A stretch of 64,000 bases of DNA from Tetracentron sinense (lineage: Eukaryota; Streptophyta; Magnoliopsida; Trochodendrales; Trochodendraceae), in assembly GCA_015143295.1 (NCBI GenBank), contig CM026564.1:16356416-16420415 (forward strand). Reading direction: 5' to 3'. A model generated the notes under the pieces. That model searched no databases. It worked only from the letters and a program-made list of their open reading frames with translations, and was not told the DNA's origin. Positions 22,895 through 34,231 of this stretch are shown here, piece after piece; within the stretch, counting starts at the first letter, position 1; each line of letters opens with the position of its first letter. Made by a program: the position numbers and the translations under genes.

Positions 22895-23092
22895 GGTCAC
22901 CGATCGCTCAGTGATAACCACAAATTGACCGGTCTCACACCAATCGCTCGGTGATAACCTCCGATCGACCAGTCTTCGACCGACCGCTCGGTAGCTATCG
23001 ACTGGTTAACTAATTTGTATGGGGGAAAAATTCCCGAGAGGGTGTTTTAAACCGATCGCTCGGTCAAAACCATCGATCGATCGGCTATACGT
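22895..23092. repeat. Quasi-palindrome cluster in L5
   Basis: About seven variants of ACCGATCGCTCGGT / CCGATCGACCAGT, shorter than the cluster in L3; it ends about 50 bases before the TATA box. Confidence 0.8.
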
Positions 23093-23141
23093 AGATTTCT
23101 TCATTAAGGGTTCTCAGGTCTTTAGCCACTACTCCTAGCCT

Positions 23142-23150
23142 ATATATAAG
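23142..23150 (+). promoter_or_regulatory. TATA box of LTR L5
   Basis: ATATATAAG in CCTATATATAAGGCTTATTC, equivalent to the box in L3. Confidence 0.65.
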
Positions 23151-23526
23151 GCTTATTCATGCCTTAGGGTTTCAGAAACCCTTAATACACTATTTTGAGA
23201 GGGTTTTGAGAGGGGGAAGAAGGAGAGAAGCTAGGTGTTGCTCAAGCTTGAAGGGAGATCAAGTTTCTTCTCCCCTTTTGGGGTTTCTCAACAAAAAACT
23301 CAAGGTTTTCAAGTGTGCCAAGCTTTTGGAATCAAAATCACTGATTTCATCAAGGTAAATACACTCTACTACCAATCTTGTGATATTACTAGTTACCCCA
23401 TAATGTTCTTCTTATTGTATACTATATATCTCTTGATTGTTATGGTGTGAAAGGTTGTTCTTATACTTGGATGTAAGTTATCACTACTCGCATGAACCAG
23501 GGTTTTTCCATGATACACTCACAAGA

Positions 23527-23694
23527 TTAGCTTCTTAGTTTGTTAGTCTGTTGTTAGCTTGATTACCATTCTCTTTCTTTCTTTCTCTTTACCCTATTCT
23601 GTATTGATTTGCATCTACTTGTACTTAGTTTACATCTCTGTAAACTGCTAGGTTTCTTCTTTTTCATATATATCTTCTGATTTACTGATCAACA
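23527..23694 (+). mobile_element. Copia-like LTR end, 5' truncated
   Basis: Matches the last 165 bases of the LTR at 32651-32897 and ends with the same TGATTTACTGATCAACA. It joins L5 directly on the left and the satellite on the right. Confidence 0.65.
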
Positions 23695-24804
23695 AAAAAA
23701 TAAACGTCGTTGCCCAAATCGAGCAAACGAGGTATATATTGAATGAATATAATTCTAAAAATTATGATAGATTGAAACAAAATGCTTTTGAGCAAACCGC
23801 TTCGAAAAATCATTCCCTATTGAGATTCAAAGCGCAATTCTATGCTACTTTTTTTAGTAGTTTGAAACTTAGGCAACTTCTTAACCTCGTAGCCAAATCG
23901 GGCAGACGAGGTCTAAACTGAACAAAAACATTTCTAGAAGTGAGGATACGTTAAAACAAATGCGTCGGAGTAGACCGCGCAGAAAAAGGAGTTGGTTGGG
24001 ATTCTGTCTGCTGCTCTAGGTTACTTTTTATGGAGTCTGAAACTCAGGTGACTTATGAACCTCGTTGGCCTAAATTGAACGAAGCCAATTCTAAAAATTA
24101 TGATAAATTGAAACAAATGCGTTGGAGCACACCTCGTTGAAAAAGGAGTCCTGTTAGGATTCTGTGTGTAGCTCTAGCTTACTTTTTTTTTAGTATTTTC
24201 AAACTTGGCCAACTTATTAACCTCGTTGCTTAAATCGGGTAAACTTGGTCTAAATTGAACGAAACCAATTCTAAAAATTAAGATAGATTGAAACACATTT
24301 GCTTTGGAGTGGATCCCATTGAAAAAGGAATCTCTATCTGGATTCTGTGTGCAACTCTAGGTTTACTTTTTTTAGTAGGTTAAAACGTTACTTATGAACC
24401 TCGTTGCCGAAATCGAGCAAACGAAGCCAAAACTAAACAAAACTAATTATATTAACATAGTCTATAAAATATTTTAGAGCAGATAACGTCGTAAAAGGAG
24501 TTCTTATTGGGATTCTATGCGCAACTCTAGGTTACATTTTTAATACTTTGAAACTTAGCCAACTTATGAACCTTGTTGCTTAAATCGGGCGAATGATGAC
24601 TAAACTGAATAAATCCAATTCTAAAAGTTTGGATAGATTGATCTAATGCGACATAGTAGACCGTGTTAAAAAAGGAGTCCCTGTTAGGATTCTGTGCAGA
24701 GCGTTAGGTTACTTTTTTAGTAGTTTGAAACTTAAGCAACTTATGAACCTCATTGTCCAAATCGAGGATACATGGACTGAATTGAGGGAAACTAATTCTA
24801 AAAG
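23695..24804. repeat. ~170-bp satellite, block 1 (about six monomers)
   Basis: The anchor GAAACTTAGGCAACTTATGA followed by ACCTCGTTGCCCAAATCG recurs near 23862, 24038, 24205, 24380, 24548 and 24724, giving monomers of 168 to 176 bases. Each monomer also has CCAATTCTAAAAATTA, GATAGATTGAAACAAATGC and AAAAAGGAGTCCCTGTTGGG. Monomers differ by about 10-20%. No coding potential. The block ends at AAAGTTA where LINE-F1 begins. Confidence 0.9.
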
Positions 24805-25269
24805 TTAGTGGCCTCCATGGAGTGTGCTTTAGGAAAGGAATCACCAGGGTAGCTTCGTCCTTAGATCCTTTCACTAAGTTTAAGTTGGGAAATGAGGTCG
24901 ACATCTAGTTTTGGAATGATGTCTGGTGTGGTCCGTCGAACTTAGAGACGATTTCGATTCCATCCTTCTCTTGGCCACTAGTAGAGGAGCCTCCATAGCT
25001 AAGAGTGTTGAGAGGTTGGGAAATGATTCAGTATGGTGTCCTAGACTTAGCTTAGGGATGGTAGGGTTTGGTCCTGAAGCATCTGTGGTCGATTTTCAAT
25101 TCGATCACTGTTACAGTCCTTGATCCTTACCTTTGCGCTCATTTCCTCATAATTGCTGTCTGGGCTAACCATGTTCACTCTAATGTATCTTTCTTCCTTC
25201 GGTTCGTTGCATTAGATAAAATTCTTACTTTGGATCATTGGAAGAGGCGAGGATGGAACTTAGCAAATT
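24805..25269 (+). pseudogene. LINE-F1 ORF2 remnant, piece 1
   Basis: Decayed RT-connection region of another LINE family: GITRVASSLDPFTKFKLGNEV, FWNDVWCG, and KILTLDHWKRRGWNLANCC leading into the zinc-binding motif. Several stops and shifts. LTR L6 interrupts it here; the motif continues at 29204. Confidence 0.72.
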
Positions 25270-25492
25270 GCTGCGTTCCCCACTAAGTGGTGAATAGTGT
25301 GTGAATAGTACTCAGGTGTGGTTTTGTACACTAACGGGCCTTATGTTAATATACATGTTTGGATTTATGGTGTACATGTTTTAATAGGTCTACATATCCT
25401 TAAGGAGTGTGTTTTAAGCATTAAAGCTGTTAGAAATGGGATTGGAGAATGTTCAAATAGTGAAAACAGGGTTTTGCAACAAACAAGGGACC

Positions 25493-25683
25493 ACCGATCA
25501 CTCGGTGATAACCTCCGATCGACCGGTCTTATACCGATCAATCAGCAGCTATCGACTGATTAACTAATTTGTATGAGAAAAAATTTCGGAGAGGGTGTTT
25601 TCAACCGATCACTCGGTTGAAACCACTGATCGACCGATCAGTCACCGATCGCTCGGTCTATACCACTGATTGATCGGTTATAC
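25493..25683. repeat. Quasi-palindrome cluster in L6
   Basis: About seven variants of ACCGATCACTCGGT / CCGATCGACCGGT upstream of the TATA box, with the shared CGACTGATTAACTAATTTG spacer. Confidence 0.8.
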
Positions 25684-25733
25684 GCAGATTTCTTCATTAA
25701 GGGTTTTTAAGTCTTTAGCCACTACCCTTTACC

Positions 25734-25741
25734 TATATAAG
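25734..25741 (+). promoter_or_regulatory. TATA box of LTR L6
   Basis: TATATAAG in ACCTATATAAGGGC, about 50 bases after the quasi-palindromes. Confidence 0.65.
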
Positions 25742-26601
25742 GGCTGGATTCGTGCCTTAGGGTTTCATAAACCCTTTGTGCATTATTTTGAGAGGTTTTG
25801 AGAGGGAGAAGAAGGGGAGAAGCTAGGTGTTGCTCAAGCTTGAAGGAAGATCAAAATCCTTCATTTTGGTGTTTTTCAATCAAGAACTCAAGGTTTTCAA
25901 GTGTTCCAAGCTTTTGGAATCAAAATCACTGATTTCACCAAGGTTGTTACCTTGTGTTGTTCTCATTCTCTACTATATATGTATCTTGATTTGTTATGTT
26001 GTGAAAGGTTATTTTTATACTTCGATGTAAGATATCACTAGTATGCACTCTATATGTTTGTGTAAATGCCTCTAAGGGTTTTTTGGGTGTTTAAACATGA
26101 TATTACTCTCATATGTTCATATGCTCGCATGTCTCGCATGAATCGATGTTTTTCATGGATTTCCTCAATGCTATGAAAAGGGTTTTCGAAACAAAGGACT
26201 TATATGAATGATGCTAAGCAACTCCATGATTTGTCCATGATCGATTCACAAGCTCAAAAGGATCATACTAAAGTCACAAGAACTCTATGATATCTCTAAG
26301 ATCGTTTCACAAGCTCTAATGATCATAAATGAAATTGTTCTAAGATCTCTATGGTATTGGCTCTATGGCATTGCTCTGTCTCTATGGATCATAAATGACT
26401 TTAAGGAACTCCAAGAATTCTATGAACTCACAAACAACTCATAAGGCTATGATTATCGCATGACTCACATGGTTTTGGTTTACGGATTTCATCTCACATG
26501 TGCTATTTCACGGTTTCCACGCTTTGATATGCTTTAAGGATTTCATTATCTACGCTTCGCATGCTCTAGCTATTATTGCTTTATTGTTAGTAGTTTGTAT
26601 A

Positions 26602-28717
26602 TGTCGCGACCCAAAACCTACCCTAGGAGTTAGAGTGAATCTTGAACGACTTGCCATGACCTACGTGACATGCTCGACAAACCATCCTGCAAAATACATG
26701 GAGTATATACGATAGAGGACAATAATAGCGGAAACATACCCTACATAGCACAACGGAAGTCTAACAAAACCTCTATGTATATACATGTAATCCAAGTTTG
26801 TACAAAATGAAGTCAACAAAAGAAGGTGCGGTCATACCCGCCAAAATATATGAATATACTCTCTCAAGCTGACCCACAGATCACTCAGAATCTACCACCT
26901 AGTAGTACTCATCTACATGAGGCTCCTCCGTAGGTTCCTCAACATACTCCTCCTACACCCAAGGGCCAGGAGCACAGCTATGAAATGGAGCAGTTGCTCC
27001 CTCAGTACCTATCGACATAAACGTACGGCTGAGCATAGAATACTCAACGTGTACCAATTGCTAACCAACAGTCACAACATAGCAATAATAATATATAAAG
27101 CAGGAAGCAATTCATATCGTGACAGGAAAGTAAAACAGTTTATATTCATGCTTGCATCACATAAAAAGCCGATAAATCTCCTGAAATCATCATGCGTGTC
27201 ATATCATGCGTGTCATGCGTGCTTGCTTGGAATTTAAACATGCTTATGTAACTTATGAGATGCACTTGGGAGGGAAGGGAGATCCTTCTTTCAATGATAT
27301 GCACTTGTGAGTGAAGGGAGACCCCTCATGAAAGAGAAAGAAGTGTAAACTCCCTCCTATGCAATGTTTGTTCTTGTCCTCTTGTCAAAAGCGAGGTAAA
27401 ACATATTGTAAGATATGTCCCACCTCTAAACCTTATTCTTGAGAACGCCGGTAACCCATGTCATGCATGCCGTGCTCGTGGGATCGTGTACACGCTTTCA
27501 TTTGGAATTAAAATATGACATTCGGGATTTCAACAATACATAGAATATCATAATTTAAACAAGTATTCATGCCATTTAAAGAAAGCAATTAATCACACTA
27601 TCATAAACCCTAGCAATTTCATACGCTTTTAAACATGCATTCCTTGATTTACAGCTCATTTTCTTCACCTTGGCATTTCATCAAACATGTGGTATGTACA
27701 CTATTTGTTAAGGCCTACACCATGCTTTTCTAGGTAGGTTTATATTCACAACATACATGTGCATTTATTATTAGTACAATATCCTTCCCTTCCCATTCCT
27801 TTCATCACAACACATTCACATGGCGTCCATTTGCCCAACACCCATCTCCATCCATGCATCCCAACTCATAGCATAGTTATAGTTTAGGGAAAACAAAGAA
27901 ATAAGGAAAGAAAAGAGGAAACCATAACTAGGAGGGTATCAAAAGGTACCGACCTTGAAGAAGCGAGAAAAAACCCTCCAAAACGTGCGTGGAGTCGCTG
28001 CCCTATCTTGGAGAACGTGCTCCTCACGAGCTTGTACCTCGGATTGAAGAATCCAAGCCTTGAGGTGTGATCTAGGATCTTTAAACCCTTGATTTGCTTC
28101 AAGAGGGTGCCCTTGGTTAGAATTCCCTTTTTTTTTCCTCTCTCCCTTTCTCTCAAATAACCTAAGTATGGTGAATGAGACCCCCAAGACTCGGGCAAGC
28201 CTTAATAGGTAAGGGTGTAATGCCCAAATGACGAAACAATCCTTAATGAAATTCTGCAAAACGCAATAGACCGATCGATCGATGGTAAATACTGAGCAAT
28301 TGGTCGCCTATCGAGCGACCAGTGTTTTGACTGATCGACTGGTCAAAAACAAGCTCTCTGGAATTTTTTCTCATACAAAAAAGTACACTAGTCAATAGCT
28401 ACCGATCGATCGGTTATAGACCGATCGATTGCTACATGGATCGAGCGATCGGTGCTCTGCAAATTTCTACACTGAATCCATTTGTCACCCATTCCTACTA
28501 CTTGGACTTATCCTACTTCCCTTTTGACCTTTTCTAAACATGACTAGGACTCTTTCAAGGCTATAGTTCATTATTAAATATTTTATTTAATTATTTTATA
28601 ACACCATTGCACCTTTTCTCAAATGCTCCAAATTCTCATTTTATGAAAAAGGATATTACAAGGACGTCATGCCTTGCATACATTCCAAGACATATGCAAA
28701 AGTTTCGGGGCTCTACA
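26602..28717 (-). mobile_element. L7: solo LTR nested in L6 (2.1 kb, TSD GTATA)
   Basis: Minus-strand LTR with ends TGTCGCGACCC and GGGGCTCTACA, flanked by GTATA at 26597-26601 and 28718-28722. On its own strand it has quasi-palindromes (28268-28456), the ACATATC hairpin (27393-27425), GAAGGG hairpin repeats (27270-27330), the GCTGAG-type hairpin (27028-27048) and the acidic frame region (26915-27011). Same subfamily as L4; the exact TSD suggests it is younger than L6. Confidence 0.92.
28268..28456. repeat. Quasi-palindrome cluster in L7
   Basis: About six copies such as ACCGATCGATCGATGG and TACCGATCGATCGGT in the same relative place as in L4. Confidence 0.78.
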
Positions 28718-28765
28718 GTATACGCTGAGTATTCCACGCTCAACCGATATTTTTTATCATCGGCA

Positions 28766-28900
28766 GGTGCCGAGGTTCCTTTCGATTTGTGCGGTACGGA
28801 ACCTTGGGTAGAAGAAGAGTATCACGATCCAGAGCCTTCCGTGGACCACTACCAGGACGATGGTTCGTTAGATAAGTGTCATGACTTTGACTTTTGTTGA
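28766..28900 (+). other. Short acidic reading frame in L6 (LTR mini-ORF)
   Basis: After CGGCAG|GT: VPFDLCGTEPWVEEEY, DPEPS, DHYQDDG, ending FDFC and TGA. Compared with L3, most base changes fall in third codon positions. Orthologous in place to the frames in the other LTRs. Confidence 0.58.
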
Positions 28901-29203
28901 TCGATTTAGAAAGATGCAGTGTTTTGTTAAGTGAGAGTGAGACTTGTCCACTCCATGCTTTACAGTTGTATTTTTTTAGTTCACACTTGGACCAAGTAAT
29001 GGGAGTATTTGGTTATGTATTTTGGCTTCCGCTATGACAAGTGATGTTTTGCTTGCATTATGCATTGTAAATCTTTTTCGCTATGTTTATCTGTGTACTC
29101 TTACAGGTTTCTATGCGTGCCTTATGTATCATATTGGAGGTATGATATGGTAGTCACGAGTCAAATTATCCCTAACTTGTAGGGGGTATTTTGGGTCGCG
29201 ACA

Positions 29204-29446
29204 ATTTGTGCCTGAATGCGGAAGAGTCGGTGAATCATCTACTCCTGCACTGTCCGGTTGTCTATTGGCTCTAGGCTTTTTTCTTGGTTAGTTTGGGTGT
29301 GCCGTGGGCCTTTCCCTTTTCCTTTCTGAGCTTTTTATCTGGATGGCGGTTGGTGGCTTTGGGGGACGCCAAGGAGCTAATATGGTCTATTTTGCCCGCT
29401 GCTATATCGTGGTCTATTTGGATAGAGCGGAATGGTCATATATTCA
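29204..29446 (+). pseudogene. LINE-F1 ORF2 remnant, piece 2 (zinc-binding)
   Basis: CLNAEESVNHLLLHCPV is a typical RT zinc-binding motif, followed by SWSIWIERNGHIF that begins the linker to RNase H. One stop (TAG in VYWL*AFF) is seen. LTR L8 interrupts at 29447; about 60 bases of similar character continue at 32587-32650. Confidence 0.75.
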
Positions 29447-30327
29447 TATAGAGCCCCAGATTTCAGGTGTACTGTTCATGTGAATAGTGATTAGTGTATA
29501 GTGCATGTAAAGGCTTAAGGTCTACCATGTGTTCTTGATATTGGGGAAAGTGACATGAGAGTTTTATATATGTGTGTTGAGTCTTAAAACAAGAGTATAA
29601 TAATACTCAAGTATCTAGAGTATAAAATACCCTAAGTGTGAATGTAGAACCCAGGAAACCGTTTCACAATGTTGTGACTAGTGTCATGGGCACAAGTCTT
29701 GTAAAGGCAGAGGGTCATCTATGTAAGTTGGTTTATGAGACATGATAAGAATAGTTTAAATTAGGTTAAGTGTTGTTGGATGGTTGGGATGAAGAAACAG
29801 GAGTATGACATACTCAAGTATTGAGAAAGATCCACCTTTACATTCCCTTAACTTGTCAGAACTCTAGTTTTGTCTTCACTTATCAAAATTGAGTGATTCT
29901 GTAATTTCTGGAAAGATATCGAAGCCCTCTTCAAAGTTCATGCTTTGCGTTTTTTCATATTTTGAATTTAAGTTATGTCAAATGTAAGGTTTCCGAAAGG
30001 TGGTCTACTGTCAATTTAGCAATCATTTTGGACCAGGCTACTTATGGACCCATTTAGACTATGCAAAACTCAAAATTAGGAGTTTTACAAAACATAAAAG
30101 TTGTTCCCCTTTAAAAGACAAATCCAACTCAAGTTAAATCGTCAGAATCCAATAAGCGAGTTAAAAGTTATGGCCAAGATACTAAAGTAGGAAAAACGAG
30201 AGAAATGAGGGCCAATCCGGTCGACCAGATTTGTGACCGGTCGACCGGTCAACTGTTCATTTGTGCTCTGGCTGACTCCCAGAGATATTTTGAGGGTGGT
30301 TTGGGGTTTTGGCAACCCCAAAACCCT

Positions 30328-30335
30328 TATATAAA
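30328..30335 (+). promoter_or_regulatory. TATA box of LTR L8
   Basis: TATATAAA in ACCCTTATATAAACCC, followed by GGGTTCCAAAACCCTAAAGAGAG leader sequence. Confidence 0.65.
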
Positions 30336-31429
30336 CCCAAGAATTCATTGGTAAGGGTTCCAAAACCCTAAAGAGAGCTTGAGAGTGATTTTGAAGGAGG
30401 AAGAAGAAGAGAAGGTTTGGGTTCTTCTTGGGTTGCTCTTATCTTGGGTTGGTGATTAAAGGAGGAGCTCAGATCTTGCTTTTCAAGCTTGAAACTTGTT
30501 CCTCAAGCTTTCTAAACGCTCTGAAATTGAAGGAGATCGATCCTTCAAAAGTTAGAACAATCTACTAACTTGCCTTACTATAACTTCATCGATGTGTAGT
30601 TGGTTTCTGTGGTTTAAATAAATGGACTTGATGAAAGTTAGGAGGTTTTGGCCATATTAGTAATTCTCATATTATAAGTAAGGTATAAAGCATGATTTTG
30701 ATAAGACAAATGGTAGCTACACTTTACTAAATTGTTTGCTATGAGTTGCAAATGAAATCGTAGGCATTGATGCAAGTTTTTAAGAAGACTAAGGCATGTA
30801 GTCTTATATGCGTATGCCACTGAAGGAATGAAATGAAATTGGGAATTTTACTATACTTAATGAGTCAACCTTTATTAACCACAATGATGTATATTATCAC
30901 CAAACTTTTATGATGAGTTTTGGATTAAGCATAAATATTGAAAAAATGGTTTTATCGTAAAGTAAGCTTAGAATTATGATTTTTACAAAATACGCTAAGT
31001 AGTACATGTATATACTATGATCACTCTATGAATGAAATCCCATGATCTATTTCGATGTTTTCAAAAACTCACTATGAATACTATGATGCTCACACTGACT
31101 CTCATGAATATGATTTCCGAGTTCACCATTAGGAATACACTCCATGTTCACAAGTCTCGCATTATATTCACAAATCTCGCACGATGTTCATAAGTCTCAC
31201 ATGATGTTTACGAGTCTTGCATGATGTTTACAAGTCTTGCATGATGTTCACAAGTCTTGCATGATCCGATGATTTCTCACAAGAACAGGCTTTTTTTTTA
31301 TAAAGTTCATAAGCAAGGTATTTGTAAAAGAAAGTTCACAAGCTCACAAGTTTACAAGTTTACAAGTTCACAAGCTCACAAGTTCACAAGTAAGGATAAG
31401 GCCAAACTTTGGGTACCGTTCTAAGATCG

Positions 31430-31925
31430 CTTTGCTTTTAATTTAAGGGAGTCTACCTCCTTACTTGTAAAGTATCGCTTTGTTTTGGACTCAAGACAAT
31501 CTACCTCCTTGCTTGTAAAGTATCACTTTGTTTTGAACTCAAGGGAGTCTACCTCCTTGCTTGTAAAGTATCGCTTTGTTTTGGACTTAAGGGAGTTTAC
31601 CTCCTTGCTTGTAAAGTATCGCTTTGATTTTTGACTCAATGGAGTTTACCTCCTTGCTTGTAAAGTATCGCTTTGATTTTTGACTCAATGGAGTTTACCT
31701 CCTTGCTTGTAAAGTATCGCTTTGTTTTGGACTCAAGGGAGTTTACCTCCTTGCTTGTAAAGTATTGCTTTGTTTTGAACTCAAGGGAGTTTACCTCCTT
31801 GCTTGTAAAGTACTACTTTGTTTTGAACTTAAGGGTGTTCTTAAGGAACCGCCTTGCTTGTAAAGTATCGTTTCATTTTGAACTCAAGGGAGTTATCTCC
31901 TATCTTGTAAAGTATAGCTTTGTTA
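31430..31925. repeat. 48-bp tandem repeat in L8, about ten units
   Basis: CTTGTAAAGTATCGCTTTG recurs at 31464, 31512, 31560, 31608, 31657 and on to 31903, with GGGAGTTTACCTCCTTG between. The period of 16 codons keeps a frame open by chance; no protein is implied. Confidence 0.9.
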
Positions 31926-32586
31926 TCAGTTTTGCGAATCACTCTAAGTATCAGGTTTGTTATGGCTCAATGTATATGGTTAGTGAAATGCTCAATGTTA
32001 TGTGCCTTGTAAAGAAATGCTTACAATGCTCACATGCTATCTGTTTTATGAATTGCTCTAAGTTATAAGCTAGTTCCGCTTTGCTTTTGCCTGATTCGCT
32101 CTGATAAATGCAGATGCTATCATTGATGTTTATAGTAATGCTAGTTAGTATTTTGTATACGTTGAGTATTCCATGCTCAGCCGAACTGTTACTTCGGCAA
32201 GTTTTGTGGATGCACATACTCCTGAGCCTTGGGTAGAGGAGTACTATGAGCTAGAGCCTGCCATGGATTAGCACCAGGATGATGGTGCTCTAGATAGGAG
32301 GCCCTATCTAGACTATTGTTGAGTGATGTGAGGGAGAGGGTTGTGTATTTTGAAAGTGGGGAATGTCCACTTTAGAATTTAAATTTTGTATAAACTACTG
32401 GTTTGGACTTGGAATACAAATCGCAGGTTTATGTTATAAAGAAATTTTCAGTTTCGCTTTTTAGTATGCCTTGTTAGCTCTTGCAGGATGGTATATATGC
32501 CTTATGTGTCATGACAAGATGGTATGACACAGCGGTCACGTGCCTAAAGTATCCCTAACTCCAAGGGGGTATTTTTGGTCGCGACA

Positions 32587-32650
32587 ATTCAACAATTCAG
32601 TATCCCCTAACACCGGATCTTGACCCGGGTGTGCCAACGGATTGACGGAT
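32587..32650 (+). other. Short remnant, probably LINE-F1 piece 3
   Basis: Continues the F1 reading frame after HIF (NNSVSPNTGS), then ends at the copia-like LTR. Too short for a firm call. Confidence 0.4.
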
Positions 32651-32897
32651 TGTTGAATGGAATTCTATAATTCAGCAGGGTTAGAAAAGTGAAGGATACC
32701 CTACCACTATGAGGAGATACTATAGCTGCTTGTTAGCTTGTTAGTTTGTTAGTCTGATGTTGGCTTGATTACCATTCTCTTTCTTTCTTTCTCTTTGCCC
32801 TATTCTGTATTGATTTACATCTACTTGTACTTAAACATCTTTGTAAATTTCTAGGTTTCTTCTTTCTAATATATATCTTCTGATTTACTGATCAACA
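32651..32897 (+). mobile_element. Small copia-like solo LTR (247 bp)
   Basis: Begins TGTTGAATGG and ends CTGATCAACA, a perfect TGTTGA/TCAACA inverted pair typical of short Ty1/copia or TRIM LTRs. No target duplication is visible. The same end plus the same satellite junction occurs at 23527-23720. Confidence 0.65.
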
Positions 32898-34231
32898 AAA
32901 AATAAACGTCGTTGCCCAAATCTAGCAAACGAGGTATATATTGAACGAATATAATTCTAAAAATTAGGATAGATTGAAACAAATACTTTGGAGCAAACCG
33001 CTTCAAAAAATGATTCCCTATTGAGATTCTATGCGCAATGCTAGGCTACTTTTTTAGTAGTTTGAAACTTAGGCAACTTCTTAACCTCGTTGCCAAATCG
33101 GGCAGACGAGGTCTAAACTGAACAAAAACATTTCTAGAAGTGAGGATACGTTAATACAAATGCGTCGGAGTAGACTATTCAAAAAAAGGAGTCGGTTGGG
33201 ATTCTATCTGCAGCTCTAGGTTACTTTTTATGGAGTCTAAAACTTAGGTGACTTATGAACCTCATTGAAAAAGGAGTCCTGTTGGGATTTTATGTGTAGC
33301 TCTAGCTTACTTTTTTTAGTATTTTCAAACTTGGCCAACTTATTAACCTCGTTGCTTAAATTAGGTAAATTTGGTCTAAACTGAACGAAACCAATTCCAA
33401 AAATGAAGATAGATTGAAACAATTGCTTTGGAGTAGATCCTGTTGAAAAAGGAATCTCTATTTGGATTCTGTGCACAACTCTAGGTTTACTTTTTTACGC
33501 TACTTACGAACCTCGTTGCCTAAATCGGGCAAACGAGTTTCAAACTGATTGAAACCAATTCTAAAAGTTATGATAGATTGAAACAAATGTTTTGGAGTAG
33601 ACCGTGTCAACAAAGGAGTCCCTATTGGGATTTTGTGCATAGCTCTAATTTACTTTTTTTAGTAGTTTGAAACTTAAGCAACTTCTTAACCTCATTGCCG
33701 AAATCGGGCAGACGAGGTCAAAACTGAACAAAACCAATTCTAGAAGTTATGATAGATTGAAACAAATGCGTCGGAGTGACATATACGCCCCCAGTATAAC
33801 TAAAGGGATTGTGAATCCATATACGTGTCCACTATCTTGTCAAAAAGAGAAAAACTTTGTGATGGACACCACCAAACCCGAAATGTTTGTCAAACTGGCA
33901 AGAGTGGGACATCTATGGCCCAATGAGCCTACAAACTGTAAAATCCTCTTGGTTATACATATGGGTCGGAGCAGATCATGCTGAAAAAGGAGTCCCAATT
34001 GGGATTTTTTCCGCAGCTATAGGTTACTTTTTAGTACTTTGAAAGTTACACAACTTATGACCCTAGTTGCTAAATCGGGCAAACGAGGTCAAAATTGAAC
34101 GAAACTAATTCAATTAGCATTGTTTGTAACAAATGTTTTAGAGCAAATCACGTCATAATAGGAGTCCCTGTTGGGATTTTGTGCGCAACTCTAGGTTACA
34201 TTTTTAATAGTTTGTAACTTAGTCAACTTAT
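32898..34231. repeat. ~170-bp satellite, block 2a
   Basis: Monomers with anchors near 33063, 33238, 33328, 33495, 33666, 34041 and 34212. One monomer has lost about 80 bases, and one carries a foreign piece at about 33778-33968 (ATGTTTGTCAAACTGG, GGCCCAATGAGCCTAC) that recurs at 46363-46470. The last five bases CTTAT are the target duplication of L9; the block continues at 46264. Confidence 0.9.

Larger units (their letters stand above)
10704..23526 (+). mobile_element. Ty3/gypsy chromovirus, Tekay/Del type, broken
   Basis: The only LTR element here with internal genes. Order: 5' LTR (10704-12526), tRNA-Met primer site, gag with zinc knuckles, protease, RT, RNase H, integrase, a C-terminal chromodomain-like tail, a polypurine tract, and a 3' LTR that is cut short. 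Long LTRs and the tail reading KLSPRYVGPFEI...VHNVFHVSMLKKYIPD point to the Tekay/Del lineage. LINE-B3 (15886-18773) and solo LTR L4 (19877-22091) are inserted in it. It is a fossil with many breaks across gag and pol, clearly old; the two LTRs have also diverged by indels. Confidence 0.88.
22676..23526 (+). repeat. L5: 3' LTR of the gypsy element, incomplete
   Basis: Matches the first half of L3 (start, quasi-palindromes 22895-23092, TATA at 23142, leader, AGTTACCCCATAATGTTC), then ends where a copia-like LTR end begins. The indel pattern relative to L3 shows the pair has diverged for a long time. Confidence 0.83.
25270..29203 (+). mobile_element. L6: solo LTR split by solo LTR L7
   Basis: LTR sequence of the L3/L5 subfamily at 25270-26601 and 28718-29203 (about 1.8 kb in all), starting near GCGTTCCCCACTAAGTGG and ending GGGTCGCGACA. 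It holds quasi-palindromes (25493-25683), a TATA box (25734), leader, hairpin (28724-28744) and acidic frame (28766-28900). It lies inside LINE-F1 with no internal genes. The first bases are altered, so the target duplication is unclear. Confidence 0.85.
29447..32586 (+). mobile_element. L8: solo LTR (3.1 kb, TSD ATTCA)
   Basis: Starts TATAGAGCCCCAG (usually TGTAGAG) and ends GGTCGCGACA, flanked by ATTCA at 29442-29446 and 32587-32591. It contains one short palindrome pair (GGTCGACCAG, ACCGGTCGACCGGT; 30219-30250), a TATA box (30328), a leader, a 48-bp minisatellite (31430-31925), a hairpin (32161-32181) and an acidic frame (32201-32322). Same subfamily as L9. It holds no internal genes. Confidence 0.92.

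Noticed and set aside
31673-32068. 131-aa ORF with a 16-residue EFTSLLVKY repeat
   Set aside because: Product of the 48-bp tandem repeat in L8; no conserved domain, and the frame depends on the repeat length being divisible by three.
33667-33984. 105-aa ORF in the satellite
   Set aside because: Runs from a satellite monomer into the foreign piece; no start context or recognisable domain. The piece itself is reported as a finding.
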